Shown here: piece after piece, positions 43,721 through 53,389 of the stretch | Layout: every line of letters starts with the position of its first letter | Position numbering within the stretch: position 1 is the stretch's first letter | Source of the DNA: an uncultured Acetatifactor sp. | GTDB lineage: Bacteria > Bacillota > Clostridia > Lachnospirales > Lachnospiraceae | Direction: 5' to 3' | Length of the DNA stretch: 64,000 nt | NCBI RefSeq assembly: GCF_910585425.1 | Contig: NZ_CAJUCP010000020.1 | Coordinates: 17,659 to 81,658, forward strand | Translations under genes and position numbers: made by a program | The notes under the pieces: generated by a model | Seen by the model: only the letters and a program-made list of their open reading frames with translations | Told to the model about the DNA's origin: nothing | Databases searched by the model: none

Positions 43721-46243
43721 CTATTCCCTCAGATAGGTGATGAACTGGTTCCCGTTCTCCTCGAACCAGGCCGACGCCTCGCTGTTCTTCATAGTGTATA
43801 TGTCGCCCGTGGCGGGGTCCATGATGCCCACCTCGATCTCATTGAAGCCCACCAGCAGCACCGCGCCGTCCCCCACCAGCGCCAGCACGGGGATGTCCTG
43901 GTTCACATAATACAGCACCGCGTCCAGGCTGCAGCCCGCCAGGTCCAGGAGGACCGCGTCCGGCAGGCTTTCCCGGAGGATGTCCCGTATCGTCTCCCCC
44001 CGGTCCAGATGGTACTGGGTGTTCCGCACTACGCCCTCATAGCCCAGCATGGTGTCCAGGCAGACAGCCAGCGCGCCTCTCTCCGGCGTGGCCTCCGCCT
44101 CCTTGATCGCCATGATCTGGTTCTTCGCGGCCCGGTTCCCCCGCTGCCAGATCCTGCGTCCGCTCTCGTCCATGACCCCTCCCGCGGCGTCGTAGGCCAG
44201 CTCCACGGCCCGGGCGGAAGAGCTGAAGATGCCGCAGGCCCCGTAAGCCCCGTACACATAGAAGCGCTGGGCCTCTCCGGCCTCCGGCAGCAGGAGCTGT
44301 CTGCCGCCTTCGTACACCACCTCCTTGGGCGTCAGCACCATGGCGGACTTGCCCTCCGGGGACTTGCGCAGCCGGATCTCCATCTGCCGCTTATACCGCT
44401 CCGTGTCCACGGCGGCCAATGCGTTCCTGCCCGTCTCCTCCTCCAGGCTGTTCATGACATGATCCTGCTCTATCTCCTGGTAGGCGCCGGATTCCAGGCG
44501 CATCACCCGGTCCAGGGCGATCTGGTTGCCGTCCACGGTGCAGCCCGTGACATAGACCCCGGTCTGCCTGTATTCCTTCAACAGCTCGCCATCGGAATTG
44601 CAGATGCATATGGCATACATGGGAAAGAGGAACCTGCCGGAGTGCTCCTCCACCACGTCCTCCCCGTGGGCTATGCCGTATATGATGTCCTCGTCCATGA
44701 AGCCCAGGGGCCGGATGGCCTCCCCCTCCGGCACTGTGATGCTCCTGCGGACATCGGTGCCCAGGTTGTGGATGTTCAGCACATTGCTGTGGTAGATGTC
44801 CTCCCCGGAGGGCCAGACCATGATCTTGTGGTTCTCCGACACCTGGAGCCCCTCGTCCTGGGCGATCTCTATCAGCCTGGAGCAGGTCCTCCGCACCAGG
44901 TCTATCCCGTATACCCCGCCGTCCAGCGTGAGGTAGAGCTTCTGCTCCCTGTTCAGGTACAGCAGGCGCTCCATCTGCACCTGCAGCACGGAATAAGGCC
45001 TGTCGTAGGGGATGTAGAGCAGCTCCTCCACCGTGTTCTGGCCGCTGTTGTAGGTGTAGAGCTGTATGCCCACCTCCCCCTCGTGCCTTCCCCGGTTCAT
45101 GTATCCGTAGACGGCGAACTGCATGTTGCCGCCCTCGTCCAGATCCAGGATCTTGATGGCGTGCTGGTCGTACATGGTGCGGGCGTCCGCGTTCTCCTCG
45201 TCGTAGAAGCTGAAGACCAAAGTGAGCTTGTTGGTGGTGATGTTGTAGCAGAAGAGCCGATTGGCCGCCACGAATGCTACTACATTCCCGTCTTCGCTCT
45301 CCCGCATGTCCACGTCTTCCCCGGTGATGCCCAGCACGATGCGGTCCTCCACCCGCAGCTTCTCCGCGTCCGGAATCTGGTCCATGGTACGCTCGTAGGC
45401 CAGCAGGTAGATCCGGTCCGCGGTGTAGCGGATCCGGTAGTGCTCCCGCATCCTGTAATAGGTGCTCTCCCCCTCCTCCCTGGTGGCCACCATGTAGTCC
45501 ATGAGGAAAGAGGCCGTCTGCTCCCCGATCTCCGTCAGCCGGATCTCCGGCTCCCCGATCTCCTCCACCTCCAGGTCGCCCCAGGTGAGCTGCCGGAAGC
45601 TGCTGTAGATGTTCACGCTGTGGTAAGAGCTGTTGTCCTCCAGCCTGGCGTTGGACTCCATGTACTTGGTCAGCTCCCTGGCCGCCTCCTTATCGTACAG
45701 GCGTTCATGGAAGTCCAGGCAGAAGGCCGTCTTCTCCTCCACATGCAGACTGTCGCTCCATATGACCCTGGTGTAATAGGACACCTGCCTGTCCCCCTCC
45801 AGGGTGAGCAGCACCGTCAGCAGATATTCGGTATCCCGTTCAATCAGGTCCTTCAGGGCGATGCGCCCGCTAATCTGCCCCTCCGTCTCCACATAGTCCG
45901 CGATCTCGGTATCCTCGATCAGCCTGGATCCGTCCGCGCTCCTCACCTGCATGGCGATGCCCGTGACCGCCTCCCCGAAGGTGTCCACCAGGAAGCCCAC
46001 ATCCCTGTCCTCCCCCAGCACGGTCACGGTCTCCCGCTGAAAGGCCATGTCCACCGGCTCCCCGTAGCCGTGGAGCTGGTTGCACGCCGTGCCCCGCATC
46101 ACCATGGTGACCAGCGGGAAAGTGGCGGGCGACATCTCCATGGTCAGGTTGTCGTGCCCTCTGTTCATGAATTTGTTCACGATGGTCAGTGCCGCCAGGA
46201 ACACAAGGCAGCAGACCGTAAGCTTAATGATGGTCTTCTTCAT
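43721..46243 (-). CDS. Large surface protein with degenerate C39-like domain
   Basis: The 840-residue protein has an N-terminal anchor (residues 5-24), a long extracellular middle resembling beta-propeller-type repeats (about 280-600, with IKILDLDEGGNMQFAVYGY and similar strands), and a C-terminal permuted-papain, C39-like domain (about 690-840). In it ALAVCLDTMLGYEGV matches the nucleophile region and PVLALVGDGAVLLVGFNE the region that normally reads GHAVLLVGY, so the catalytic His is replaced by Gly. Proteolysis is therefore unlikely; binding is possible. ATG 46243 follows AAGGAG and overlaps the methyltransferase by 20 bases. Confidence 0.7.
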   Translation of the reverse strand: MKKTIIKLTVCCLVFLAALTIVNKFMNRGHDNLTMEMSPATFPLVTMVMRGTACNQLHGYGEPVDMAFQRETVTVLGEDRDVGFLVDTFGEAVTGIAMQVRSADGSRLIEDTEIADYVETEGQISGRIALKDLIERDTEYLLTVLLTLEGDRQVSYYTRVIWSDSLHVEEKTAFCLDFHERLYDKEAARELTKYMESNARLEDNSSYHSVNIYSSFRQLTWGDLEVEEIGEPEIRLTEIGEQTASFLMDYMVATREEGESTYYRMREHYRIRYTADRIYLLAYERTMDQIPDAEKLRVEDRIVLGITGEDVDMRESEDGNVVAFVAANRLFCYNITTNKLTLVFSFYDEENADARTMYDQHAIKILDLDEGGNMQFAVYGYMNRGRHEGEVGIQLYTYNSGQNTVEELLYIPYDRPYSVLQVQMERLLYLNREQKLYLTLDGGVYGIDLVRRTCSRLIEIAQDEGLQVSENHKIMVWPSGEDIYHSNVLNIHNLGTDVRRSITVPEGEAIRPLGFMDEDIIYGIAHGEDVVEEHSGRFLFPMYAICICNSDGELLKEYRQTGVYVTGCTVDGNQIALDRVMRLESGAYQEIEQDHVMNSLEEETGRNALAAVDTERYKRQMEIRLRKSPEGKSAMVLTPKEVVYEGGRQLLLPEAGEAQRFYVYGAYGACGIFSSSARAVELAYDAAGGVMDESGRRIWQRGNRAAKNQIMAIKEAEATPERGALAVCLDTMLGYEGVVRNTQYHLDRGETIRDILRESLPDAVLLDLAGCSLDAVLYYVNQDIPVLALVGDGAVLLVGFNEIEVGIMDPATGDIYTMKNSEASAWFEENGNQFITYLRE

Positions 46244-47402
46244 ATAACAGCTCCTTCAGGGCCGGATCCACATGCAGGAATTCCATGGTGCGGGCAAGGG
46301 CCGCGGATTTCTCCGCCCAGGAGCCGCCCGGGCGCATGGCGTCGGACTTCACCGCCCTGATCATCAGGTTCTTGGGTGTGTGCTCCATGTCGATGAACTC
46401 CAGAATCTGCACGTCATACCCCTTCTCCTCCAGCAGGTCGGCCCGCAGGGCGTCCGTGATCAATGCCGCCATGCGCTCCCTGATTACGCCGTAGCGCAGG
46501 ATGGGCGCAAGCTCCGGGCATCGGATCTGGCCGTTCAGCTCATGCTGGCAGCAGGGCACCGCCAGGATCACGTCGGCCCCCCACTTTACGGCCTTCTCCA
46601 GGGCATAGTCCGTGGCCTTGTCGCAGGCGTGGAGTGAGACCACCATGTCCACCTTCTCCGCGTCCTCATAGTCGCTGATGTCCCCCTGCCGGAAGCACAG
46701 GCCGTCGTAATGCAGCTCCTTCGCCAATTGACTGCAACGGTCGATCACATCCGCCTTCAGATCCAGCCCGGTGACCCGGATGTCCCTGCCCTGGAGCCGG
46801 TTCAGATAATAGTACATGCCGAAGGTCAGATAGGACTTCCCGCAGCCGAAGTCCACGATGCGGATGGTGCGGCCTGCGGGAAGCTTCTCCAGCACATCCT
46901 CGATGAACTCCAGATAGCGGTTGATCTGCCGGAACTTGTCGTATTTCGCCCTGACCACCTTCCCCTGGGGCGTCTGCACCCCCAGGCTCACCAGGAAGTC
47001 CACCAGCTCCCCCTCGGGCAGGATGTAGCGCTTGGAGCGGTCGTGGGACATGTCCGGAAGATTTTGGGGTTCCGCGTCCCTGCGCTTTTTGGACTTGATG
47101 GACACTGCCCCCTTTCTGCTGACCAGGACGCTGGCTTCCAGGCAGGCGCAGCTTATCTGCGCCTGCCTGAACAGCCCCTCCATATATCCTGTCAGGCGTT
47201 CCTCCAGCTCCTCCCGCTCCAGGTTCCTGTGGAACACCTGCGCGCCGCGGTACAATGTCTCCTGAAAGCACATCCTTCCCCGGATGAGCACCGGGCGCAG
47301 CTTCACCTTCGAAGCTTTTTCCGCATCCCTTGTATTGCTCAGTGTGATCTGTATGATATTTTGATCCGGCAGCTGCCGGAAGAATTCTCTCAGTTTATCC
47401 AT
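46224..47402 (-). CDS. SAM-dependent methyltransferase (Methyltransf_32 type)
   Basis: The protein of about 392 residues has an N-terminal domain of unknown role (about 1-165) and a Rossmann methyltransferase domain: motif I VDFGCGKSYLTF near 197, acidic VTGLDLKADVID, and VDMVVSLHACDKATD, VILAVPCCQHEL. Family members in eukaryotes act on tRNA or protein, but the bacterial role is unknown. The start ATG 47402 is preferred (AAAGGG site); an ATG at 47420 has none. It is followed by the surface protein. Confidence 0.85.
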   Translation of the reverse strand: MDKLREFFRQLPDQNIIQITLSNTRDAEKASKVKLRPVLIRGRMCFQETLYRGAQVFHRNLEREELEERLTGYMEGLFRQAQISCACLEASVLVSRKGAVSIKSKKRRDAEPQNLPDMSHDRSKRYILPEGELVDFLVSLGVQTPQGKVVRAKYDKFRQINRYLEFIEDVLEKLPAGRTIRIVDFGCGKSYLTFGMYYYLNRLQGRDIRVTGLDLKADVIDRCSQLAKELHYDGLCFRQGDISDYEDAEKVDMVVSLHACDKATDYALEKAVKWGADVILAVPCCQHELNGQIRCPELAPILRYGVIRERMAALITDALRADLLEEKGYDVQILEFIDMEHTPKNLMIRAVKSDAMRPGGSWAEKSAALARTMEFLHVDPALKELLYEEDHH

Positions 47403-47456
47403 GGAAACCCTTTCGTCCATCAGTGGGGCCGCCGTTTCGCCATGCCGCCGTCTTCC

Positions 47457-47864
47457 CTAGAACCATGTGGAGAAGCTCCCTCTGCGGCCTCCGTGGCGGC
47501 GCTTGTATATCTCGTTGAACAGGAGGACCTGTATCATCTCCTCTGCAGGCGGGTCCCCCTCCTCGCTCTCCAGAATCCGGCACATAGATCCCGCCAGCGC
47601 CTGCAGGCTGCACCTGTCCGGGTATTCGTCGTAGATCATGCTGCCCTCGTAGTCCGTCTTATCCAGAATCTCCGCTATCCTTCTCTGGCAGCGCCTTACG
47701 TCTCCGGGGTACATCTGCTGCAGATATTCCAAATCCCGCAGCAGCCTGGCCTCGTTCTCCGCGCCGCGGTAATCAGGGTAGGTCATATAAAAAGGAAGGG
47801 GCCCGTTCCAGCCCCTTACTTTGTCTTCCGGAAGCGGCTGTAACAGTTTCGAGTGAAATTCCAT
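47457..47864 (-). CDS. Conserved hypothetical protein
   Basis: The 135-residue protein is soluble and rich in charged residues; it begins MEFHSKLLQPLPEDKVRGWN and has AENEARLLRDLEYLQQMYPG and ILDKTDYEGSMIYDEYPDR segments. No known motif. ATG 47864 follows GAGGAG. It lies between the ATP synthase operon and the methyltransferase on the same strand, 88 bases after atpC, and may be read through from the operon. Confidence 0.75.
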   Translation of the reverse strand: MEFHSKLLQPLPEDKVRGWNGPLPFYMTYPDYRGAENEARLLRDLEYLQQMYPGDVRRCQRRIAEILDKTDYEGSMIYDEYPDRCSLQALAGSMCRILESEEGDPPAEEMIQVLLFNEIYKRRHGGRRGSFSTWF

Positions 47865-47952
47865 ACGCACTCCTCTTTGGGTTTTTTAACAGCATATGCG
47901 TGTTTCCTCTAACTGTTACAGGCGGACGCCTCTGCCGCCCCGCTTTCGATTC

Positions 47953-48357
47953 CTATTTTAATACCTGTATCCGCGCGACTGCCCGCTGCAGCGCCGTCTC
48001 GGCCCTGGCAAGGTCCGTGTTGGCAGCCTTGCCCTGTATGCGCCTCTCGGCCCGCTCCATAGCGGATTTCGCACGGTTTTCGTCTATCTCGCCGGGCCAT
48101 TCGATTGTCTCGGCCAGAATCGTCACACCCTCCGGAAGGATCTCAGCGAACCCCGCATGCAGGGCCGCCTTCTTCTCCCCCTCCGTCTCATGGATGTAAA
48201 GGATGCCAGGCCTTACGATCACTGTCATGGGAATATGCCCCGGCAGCACGCCGATCTCTCCCTCTGTGGTGTTGAACTCCACCATGTCCGCCTGGTTCTC
48301 ATAGAAGACCCTGTCAGGCGTGATGATGCGCACAGGGAAGCCGCTCTTCTCTGCCAT
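47953..48357 (-). CDS. atpC: ATP synthase epsilon subunit
   Basis: The epsilon subunit is the rotor-stalk regulator of F1. The 134-residue protein has the beta-sandwich (FPVRIITPDRVFYENQ, then LPGHIPMTVI and HETEGEKKAALHAGFAEI) and a C-terminal helical hairpin (about 88-134). It starts at ATG 48357 after a GGAGGG site, 15 bases after atpD, and is the last gene of the operon. Confidence 0.97.
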   Translation of the reverse strand: MAEKSGFPVRIITPDRVFYENQADMVEFNTTEGEIGVLPGHIPMTVIVRPGILYIHETEGEKKAALHAGFAEILPEGVTILAETIEWPGEIDENRAKSAMERAERRIQGKAANTDLARAETALQRAVARIQVLK

Positions 48358-48372
48358 AGTCGCCCTCCATCC

Positions 48373-49764
48373 TTATGATACCCTTGCCAGCACGTCGTCG
48401 ATGCTGCCCGCGTTCAGGAAATAGCTCTCCGGGATATCGTCATGCTTGCCCTCCAGGATCTCCCGGAAGCTGCGGATCGTCTCGTTGATAGGTACGTATT
48501 TGCCCTCCATGCCGGTGAACTGGCCTGCCACGAAGAAGGGCTGGGACAGGAACCTCTGCACCTTACGTGCGCGGGATACTACCAGCTTGTCTTCCTCCGA
48601 CAATTCGTCCATGCCCAGGATGGCGATGATGTCCTGGAGCTCCTTGTAGCGCTGGAGGATCTCCTGCACGCCTCTGGCGGTCTGGTAATGCTCGTCGCCC
48701 ACGATCCTGGGATCCAGGATACGGGAGGTGGACTCCAGCGGATCCACTGCCGGATAGATGCCCAGCTCCACGATGGAACGGGACAGCACGGTGGTGGCGT
48801 CCAGATGGGCGAAGGTGGTGGCGGGGGCAGGGTCGGTCAGGTCGTCCGCAGGCACGTACACTGCCTGTACGGAGGTGATGGAGCCGTTCTTGGTGGAGGT
48901 GATCCTCTCCTGCAGGGCGCCCATCTCCGTCTGCAGCGTAGGCTGATAGCCCACTGCGGAGGGCATGCGGCCAAGCAATGCGGACACTTCGCTGCCCGCC
49001 TGTGTGAAACGGAAAATATTGTCGATGAACAGCAGCACGTCCTTGCCGCCCTTGTCGCGGAAATACTCCGCCATGGTAAGCCCCGTAAGGCCCACGCGCA
49101 TCCTGGCCCCAGGGGGCTCGTTCATCTGGCCGAAGACCATGGTGGTCTTGTCGATGACGCCTGACTCCATCATCTCGTGGTAGAGGTCGTTCCCCTCACG
49201 GGTGCGCTCTCCCACGCCGGTGAATACGGAATATCCGCCGTGCTCCGTGGCGATGTTGCGGATCAGCTCCTGAATCAGAACCGTCTTGCCCACGCCCGCG
49301 CCGCCGAACAGTCCAATCTTACCGCCCTTCTGATAAGGGCAGAGCAGATCTACGACTTTAATGCCTGTCTCCAGAAGCTCCTTCTCCGTGGCCTGTTCCT
49401 CGAATTTCGGCGCAGGCCTGTGGATCGGCTCATAGGAGACTCCCTCCGGAGCCGGCTTGTTGTCGATGGGCTGGCCCAGGACGTTGAAGATGCGCCCCAG
49501 GGTCCTCTCGCCCACGGGAACGGAAATCGGCGCCCCTGTGGCCACCGCGTCCATTCCCCTCACCAGACCGTCGGTGCTCCCCATGGCGATACACCTTACG
49601 GTGTCGTCGCCCAGATGCTGGGAGACCTCCACGGTCAGCTCGTTGCCGTCTCTGGTAGGAATGCGAATCGCTTCGTTGATTTCAGGCAGCTTACCCTCAT
49701 CGAAGCGGATGTCCAGCACCGCGCCGATGACCTGAGTAACCTTGCCTCTGTTTTCTCCTGCCAT
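48373..49764 (-). CDS. atpD: ATP synthase beta subunit
   Basis: The catalytic beta subunit of F1 has the P-loop GLFGGAGVGKTVLIQE (about 150), GERTREGNDLYHEM with the catalytic Glu, LLFIDNIFRFTQAG and ALLGRMPSAVGYQPTL. The 463-residue length is normal. The start is ATG 49764, behind AAAGAGGTAG; the frame opens earlier (49833) but those residues are not part of the family. Confidence 0.98.
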   Translation of the reverse strand: MAGENRGKVTQVIGAVLDIRFDEGKLPEINEAIRIPTRDGNELTVEVSQHLGDDTVRCIAMGSTDGLVRGMDAVATGAPISVPVGERTLGRIFNVLGQPIDNKPAPEGVSYEPIHRPAPKFEEQATEKELLETGIKVVDLLCPYQKGGKIGLFGGAGVGKTVLIQELIRNIATEHGGYSVFTGVGERTREGNDLYHEMMESGVIDKTTMVFGQMNEPPGARMRVGLTGLTMAEYFRDKGGKDVLLFIDNIFRFTQAGSEVSALLGRMPSAVGYQPTLQTEMGALQERITSTKNGSITSVQAVYVPADDLTDPAPATTFAHLDATTVLSRSIVELGIYPAVDPLESTSRILDPRIVGDEHYQTARGVQEILQRYKELQDIIAILGMDELSEEDKLVVSRARKVQRFLSQPFFVAGQFTGMEGKYVPINETIRSFREILEGKHDDIPESYFLNAGSIDDVLARVS

Positions 49765-49843
49765 TTCTACCTCTTTCCCGCCCGCTTGCGCGGGCATAAA
49801 TCTCATTTCTGTATTACACAGGCTTCCTGTCACGCTGCGCAGG

Positions 49844-50713
49844 TCAGCCCAGCGCTTCCGCGCCGGCTATGATCTCCGTCAGCTCCTGTGTGATCGAGCC
49901 CTGGCGGGCCCTGTTGTATTTCAGCGTCAGATCGCTGATGATTTCCTCCGCATTGCTGGTCGCATTGTCCATGGCCTGCATACGCGCACCGTTCTCGCTG
50001 GCCACGGATTCCCGCAGCGCGCCGTAGATCAGACTGGTGACGTACTTGGGGATGAGCAGGTCCAGCGCCTCCGTGTCCTCCGCCTCGAAGTTCATGATGG
50101 CAGTGGCCTCTCCGGAGCCCTCGCTCTCGGCCGCGGCGGCATCCACCTCCACCGGAAGCAGACGGAGCAGCGTGGGCACATGGCTCACGGTGTTCTTGAA
50201 GCCGGTATAGGCCAGGTAGATCTCCCCGATCTCCCCCGCCGCAAAGGACTCCAGAAGCTTTGCCGACAGCGCGGCGGCATCCGCGTACACGGGGCTCTCC
50301 ACGATATCGTTGTCGCACTCCTTCACCGCGTAGCCGTTGCGGACAAAGGTCTCCCGCCCCTTGTTGCCCAGGCAGTAGATGTCCAGGTCCTCCTTCTTCC
50401 ACTGAGGATGTCTGGTCACCAGCTTCGTCACATTGGAATTGTAACCGCCTGCCAGTCCACGGTTGGACGTAATGACGATTACCGCTTTCCGCCGGGATTC
50501 GCCGGGCGTCAGATAAGGATGGTCGATATGTCCCACGCGCTGCAGGATATTGTTCACCGTGTCGTACATGCAGGTGAAATACCCCTTTGAGCGCTCCGCA
50601 CTGGCTCTGGCACGCTGCAGCTTCACAGTGGATACCAGCTTCATGGCCTTGGTAATCTGCTGCGTCCCCTGGATACTGCTCTTGCGACGCTTTATATCAC
50701 GCATTGATGCCAT
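49844..50713 (-). CDS. atpG: ATP synthase gamma subunit
   Basis: The gamma subunit is the central shaft. The 289-residue protein has the family N-terminus MASMRDIKRRKSSIQGTQQI with TKAMKLVSTVKLQRA, and the C-terminal helix with MDNATSNAEEIISDLTLKYNRARQ. Residues about 195-215 form a slightly enlarged Ala/Glu/Ser-rich loop. It lies 16 bases after atpA. Confidence 0.96.
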   Translation of the reverse strand: MASMRDIKRRKSSIQGTQQITKAMKLVSTVKLQRARASAERSKGYFTCMYDTVNNILQRVGHIDHPYLTPGESRRKAVIVITSNRGLAGGYNSNVTKLVTRHPQWKKEDLDIYCLGNKGRETFVRNGYAVKECDNDIVESPVYADAAALSAKLLESFAAGEIGEIYLAYTGFKNTVSHVPTLLRLLPVEVDAAAAESEGSGEATAIMNFEAEDTEALDLLIPKYVTSLIYGALRESVASENGARMQAMDNATSNAEEIISDLTLKYNRARQGSITQELTEIIAGAEALG

Positions 50714-50729
50714 ATTCTATATCCTCTTT

Positions 50730-52235
50730 CTATTTGAACTGCTTCTTGAACTCCTCGATCGCTTTCTTCAGGGTCTCTTCCGTCTTGTCGGAGATCACCT
50801 TCTCGGTGGCGATGTTGCCGGGAACCTCAGGATACTTGGTGTCCAGGAACTCGAAGAATTCCTTCTCGAACCTGGTGATGTCCTCCGTGGGCACGTCCAG
50901 GAGATACTTGCGGGTCACAGCGTAGATGATGATGACCTGGTACTGGACAGCCATGGGAGCGTACTGGGGCTGCTTGAGCACCTCCTTGACGCGCTCGCCC
51001 TGGGCCAGGGTCTCCTTGGTGTTGTCGTCCAGCTCGGAGCCGAACTGGGCGAAGCTCGCCAGCTCTCTGTACTGGGCCAGCTCTGTACGGATGGGGGCCG
51101 CGATCTTCTTCATGGCCTTGATCTGGGCAGCGCCGCCTACACGGGACACGGAAAGGCCTGCGTTGATGGCAGGGCGGAAGCCCGCGTTGAACATCTCCGT
51201 CTCCAGATAGATCTGGCCATCGGTGATGGAGATCACGTTGGTGGGAATGTACGCGGACACGTCTCCGGCCTGGGTCTCGATGATCGGCAGGGCCGTCAGG
51301 GATCCTCCGCCGTACTCCTCGTTCATCCTGGCCGCGCGCTCCAGCAGCCTGGAGTGCAGGTAGAACACGTCTCCGGGATAGGCCTCACGCCCGGGCGGAC
51401 GCCTCAGCAGCAAAGAGAGCGTGCGGTATGCGGTTGCATGCTTGCTCAGGTCATCGTACACGACCAGCACGTCCTGGCCGTTCTCCATCCACTCCTCGCC
51501 GATGGCGCAGCCTGAGTAGGGAGCGATGTACTGCAGCGGCGCAAGGTCGCTGGCCGTGGATACTACTACGGTAGTATAGGCCATTGCCCCGTATTCCTCC
51601 AGGGTCTTCACGATGTTGGCGATCGTGGAGGCCTTCTGGCCGATGGCAACGTAGATACATTTCACGTTCTGGCCCTTCTGGTTGATGATTGTATCGATGG
51701 CGATGGCCGTCTTTCCTGTCTGGCGGTCGCCGATGATCAGCTCACGCTGGCCCCTTCCGATGGGAATCATGGCATCGATGGCCTTGATGCCTGTCTGGAG
51801 CGGGGTGTCCACGCTCTTTCTGGTGATGACGCCGCTGGCCACGCGCTCGATTTTACGATATTTGCTGGTCTGGATAGGGCCCTTGCCGTCAATGGGCTGT
51901 CCCAGCGCATTGACCACGCGCCCGGTCAGCGCGTCCCCCACCGGAACCTCAACCACCCGTCCGGTGGTCTTGACAGTGTCGCCTTCGTTGATGTTCCGCG
52001 CACTGCCCAAAAGTACCACGCCCACGTTATCCTCTTCCAGATTCAGCACCATGCCGTAGACTTCGCCGGGAAATTCCAGCAGCTCACCCTGCATGGCGTT
52101 TTCCAGTCCATGGACACGGGCGATGCCGTCCGCCACCTGGATGACCGTACCCACATCGGACACGTCCAGCGTTGACGCATAGCGCTTGATCTGATCCTTG
52201 ATAACTGAACTTATTTCTTCCGGTCTTAAATTCAT
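50730..52235 (-). CDS. atpA: ATP synthase alpha subunit
   Basis: The noncatalytic alpha subunit of 501 residues has the P-loop GDRQTGKTAIAIDT near 169, the GRVVNALGQPIDGKG block, and the ALSA-region equivalent IAPYSGCAIGEEWM. The start ATG 52235 follows GGAGGAAAGG. Length and order (H-A-G-D-C) are standard. Confidence 0.98.
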   Translation of the reverse strand: MNLRPEEISSVIKDQIKRYASTLDVSDVGTVIQVADGIARVHGLENAMQGELLEFPGEVYGMVLNLEEDNVGVVLLGSARNINEGDTVKTTGRVVEVPVGDALTGRVVNALGQPIDGKGPIQTSKYRKIERVASGVITRKSVDTPLQTGIKAIDAMIPIGRGQRELIIGDRQTGKTAIAIDTIINQKGQNVKCIYVAIGQKASTIANIVKTLEEYGAMAYTTVVVSTASDLAPLQYIAPYSGCAIGEEWMENGQDVLVVYDDLSKHATAYRTLSLLLRRPPGREAYPGDVFYLHSRLLERAARMNEEYGGGSLTALPIIETQAGDVSAYIPTNVISITDGQIYLETEMFNAGFRPAINAGLSVSRVGGAAQIKAMKKIAAPIRTELAQYRELASFAQFGSELDDNTKETLAQGERVKEVLKQPQYAPMAVQYQVIIIYAVTRKYLLDVPTEDITRFEKEFFEFLDTKYPEVPGNIATEKVISDKTEETLKKAIEEFKKQFK

Positions 52236-52263
52236 GGATCTGTCGCACCTTTCCTCCAGCGGG

Positions 52264-52812
52264 TCACCCCAGCTGGATTTGTAATAGTTGTTTCTTCAAG
52301 CCGTTCAACTTCGTGCGGACACTGCTGTCCACCACTCTGTCGTTTATGCGGATGATCATTCCGCCGATGATCGAGGCATCCACCTCGTAATGCATCTCCA
52401 TGCCCGCATAGCCGCTGGTCTCAAGGAGCCTGGCTTCCACAGCCTGCCTCTGGGCCGCGTCCAGCTCTACGGCAGTGGTCACATAGGCCATGCCGGTCCG
52501 CTGTTCCTCTTTCACCCTGTCGGTAAAATAGGCGAATATGGCCGGGAGCTCCTTATAGCGCTCCTTGGTGACCACGATTTCAAGCAGGCCAGCCAGCTCG
52601 TCGCTGATCCGGCCCCTGAAGACGTCCTCCACCACCTGGAGCTTTTCCTGCTTCGGAATCCCCGGATGTCCCATCAGCTCGTCGAACGCGGGGTTAGCTG
52701 CCAGTATCTCTCCCACACAGCGGATCTCCTCCATCAGCTCCGAGGTCCTGCCTGCCTCCGCGGCTACCTCATACAGGGCCTCGCCGTATGTCTTGGATAC
52801 TAATTTAGCCAT
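52264..52812 (-). CDS. atpH: ATP synthase delta subunit
   Basis: The delta subunit joins the peripheral stalk to F1. The 182-residue protein has the N-terminal helical domain (AKLVSKTYGEALYEVAAEAG) and a C-terminal domain ending GGMIIRINDRVVDSSVRTKL. It overlaps the end of atpF by 13 bases. Confidence 0.95.
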   Translation of the reverse strand: MAKLVSKTYGEALYEVAAEAGRTSELMEEIRCVGEILAANPAFDELMGHPGIPKQEKLQVVEDVFRGRISDELAGLLEIVVTKERYKELPAIFAYFTDRVKEEQRTGMAYVTTAVELDAAQRQAVEARLLETSGYAGMEMHYEVDASIIGGMIIRINDRVVDSSVRTKLNGLKKQLLQIQLG

Positions 52813-53342
52813 GTCTTTTCACCCATTTCCTTCAAGGTCTCGTCTATCAGCTGATTCTGCATGGCGCTGTCCACGGATGCCGACACGATCTTGCCGGCCA
52901 TCAGGGATGCGACGACCACGATCTCGCGCTTCACGTCGTCGGACATCTTCTGCTTCTCCAGCTCCGCTTCCACACGGGCCCTGTCCAGAATACGGGCCGC
53001 CTCTTCCCTGGCCTCGGCCACGATCGCGTTCTCATTGGCCAGGGCCTTTCTGCGGGCCTCGCTCAGGATGACCTCCGCCTCCTTGTCAACATCCTTCAGC
53101 TTCGCCTCATACTCCTTCTTCAGGCTCTGGGCGTTCTGCATGGCGGTCTTCGCGGTTTCCAATTCGTTCCGAATCTTCTCCTTGCGGCCCTCCAGCATCT
53201 TCCTGGCAGGATTGAACAGGAAATAGCTCAGGATCAGGAACAGGAAAAAGATGGCAATGATCATCAGACAGGAATCAGCCAATAGCTGCCAGTCCAGGTC
53301 GAACAGCCTCGACATGGACTCACCTTCTGTTAAAAGTATCAT
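52800..53342 (-). CDS. atpF: ATP synthase b subunit
   Basis: The b subunit is the peripheral-stalk anchor: one N-terminal membrane helix (about 20-43, LMIIAIFFLFLILSYFLF) and a long charged coiled coil (about 48-150, with EARRKALANENAIVAEAREE). It is 180 residues from ATG 53342 after AAGGAGG; a second ATG at 53315 also has a moderate site. Overlaps atpH. Confidence 0.93.
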   Translation of the reverse strand: MILLTEGESMSRLFDLDWQLLADSCLMIIAIFFLFLILSYFLFNPARKMLEGRKEKIRNELETAKTAMQNAQSLKKEYEAKLKDVDKEAEVILSEARRKALANENAIVAEAREEAARILDRARVEAELEKQKMSDDVKREIVVVASLMAGKIVSASVDSAMQNQLIDETLKEMGEKTWLN

Positions 53343-53389
53343 TTTTGCCTCCTTTCTGCCTCTTATTCTTAGAAAATCTTTTCACACTA

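Noticed and set aside
44009..46360. 783-codon plus-strand frame opposite the large surface protein
   Set aside because: Antisense to a protein with signal anchor and coherent domains; its own translation is low-complexity and lacks a family.
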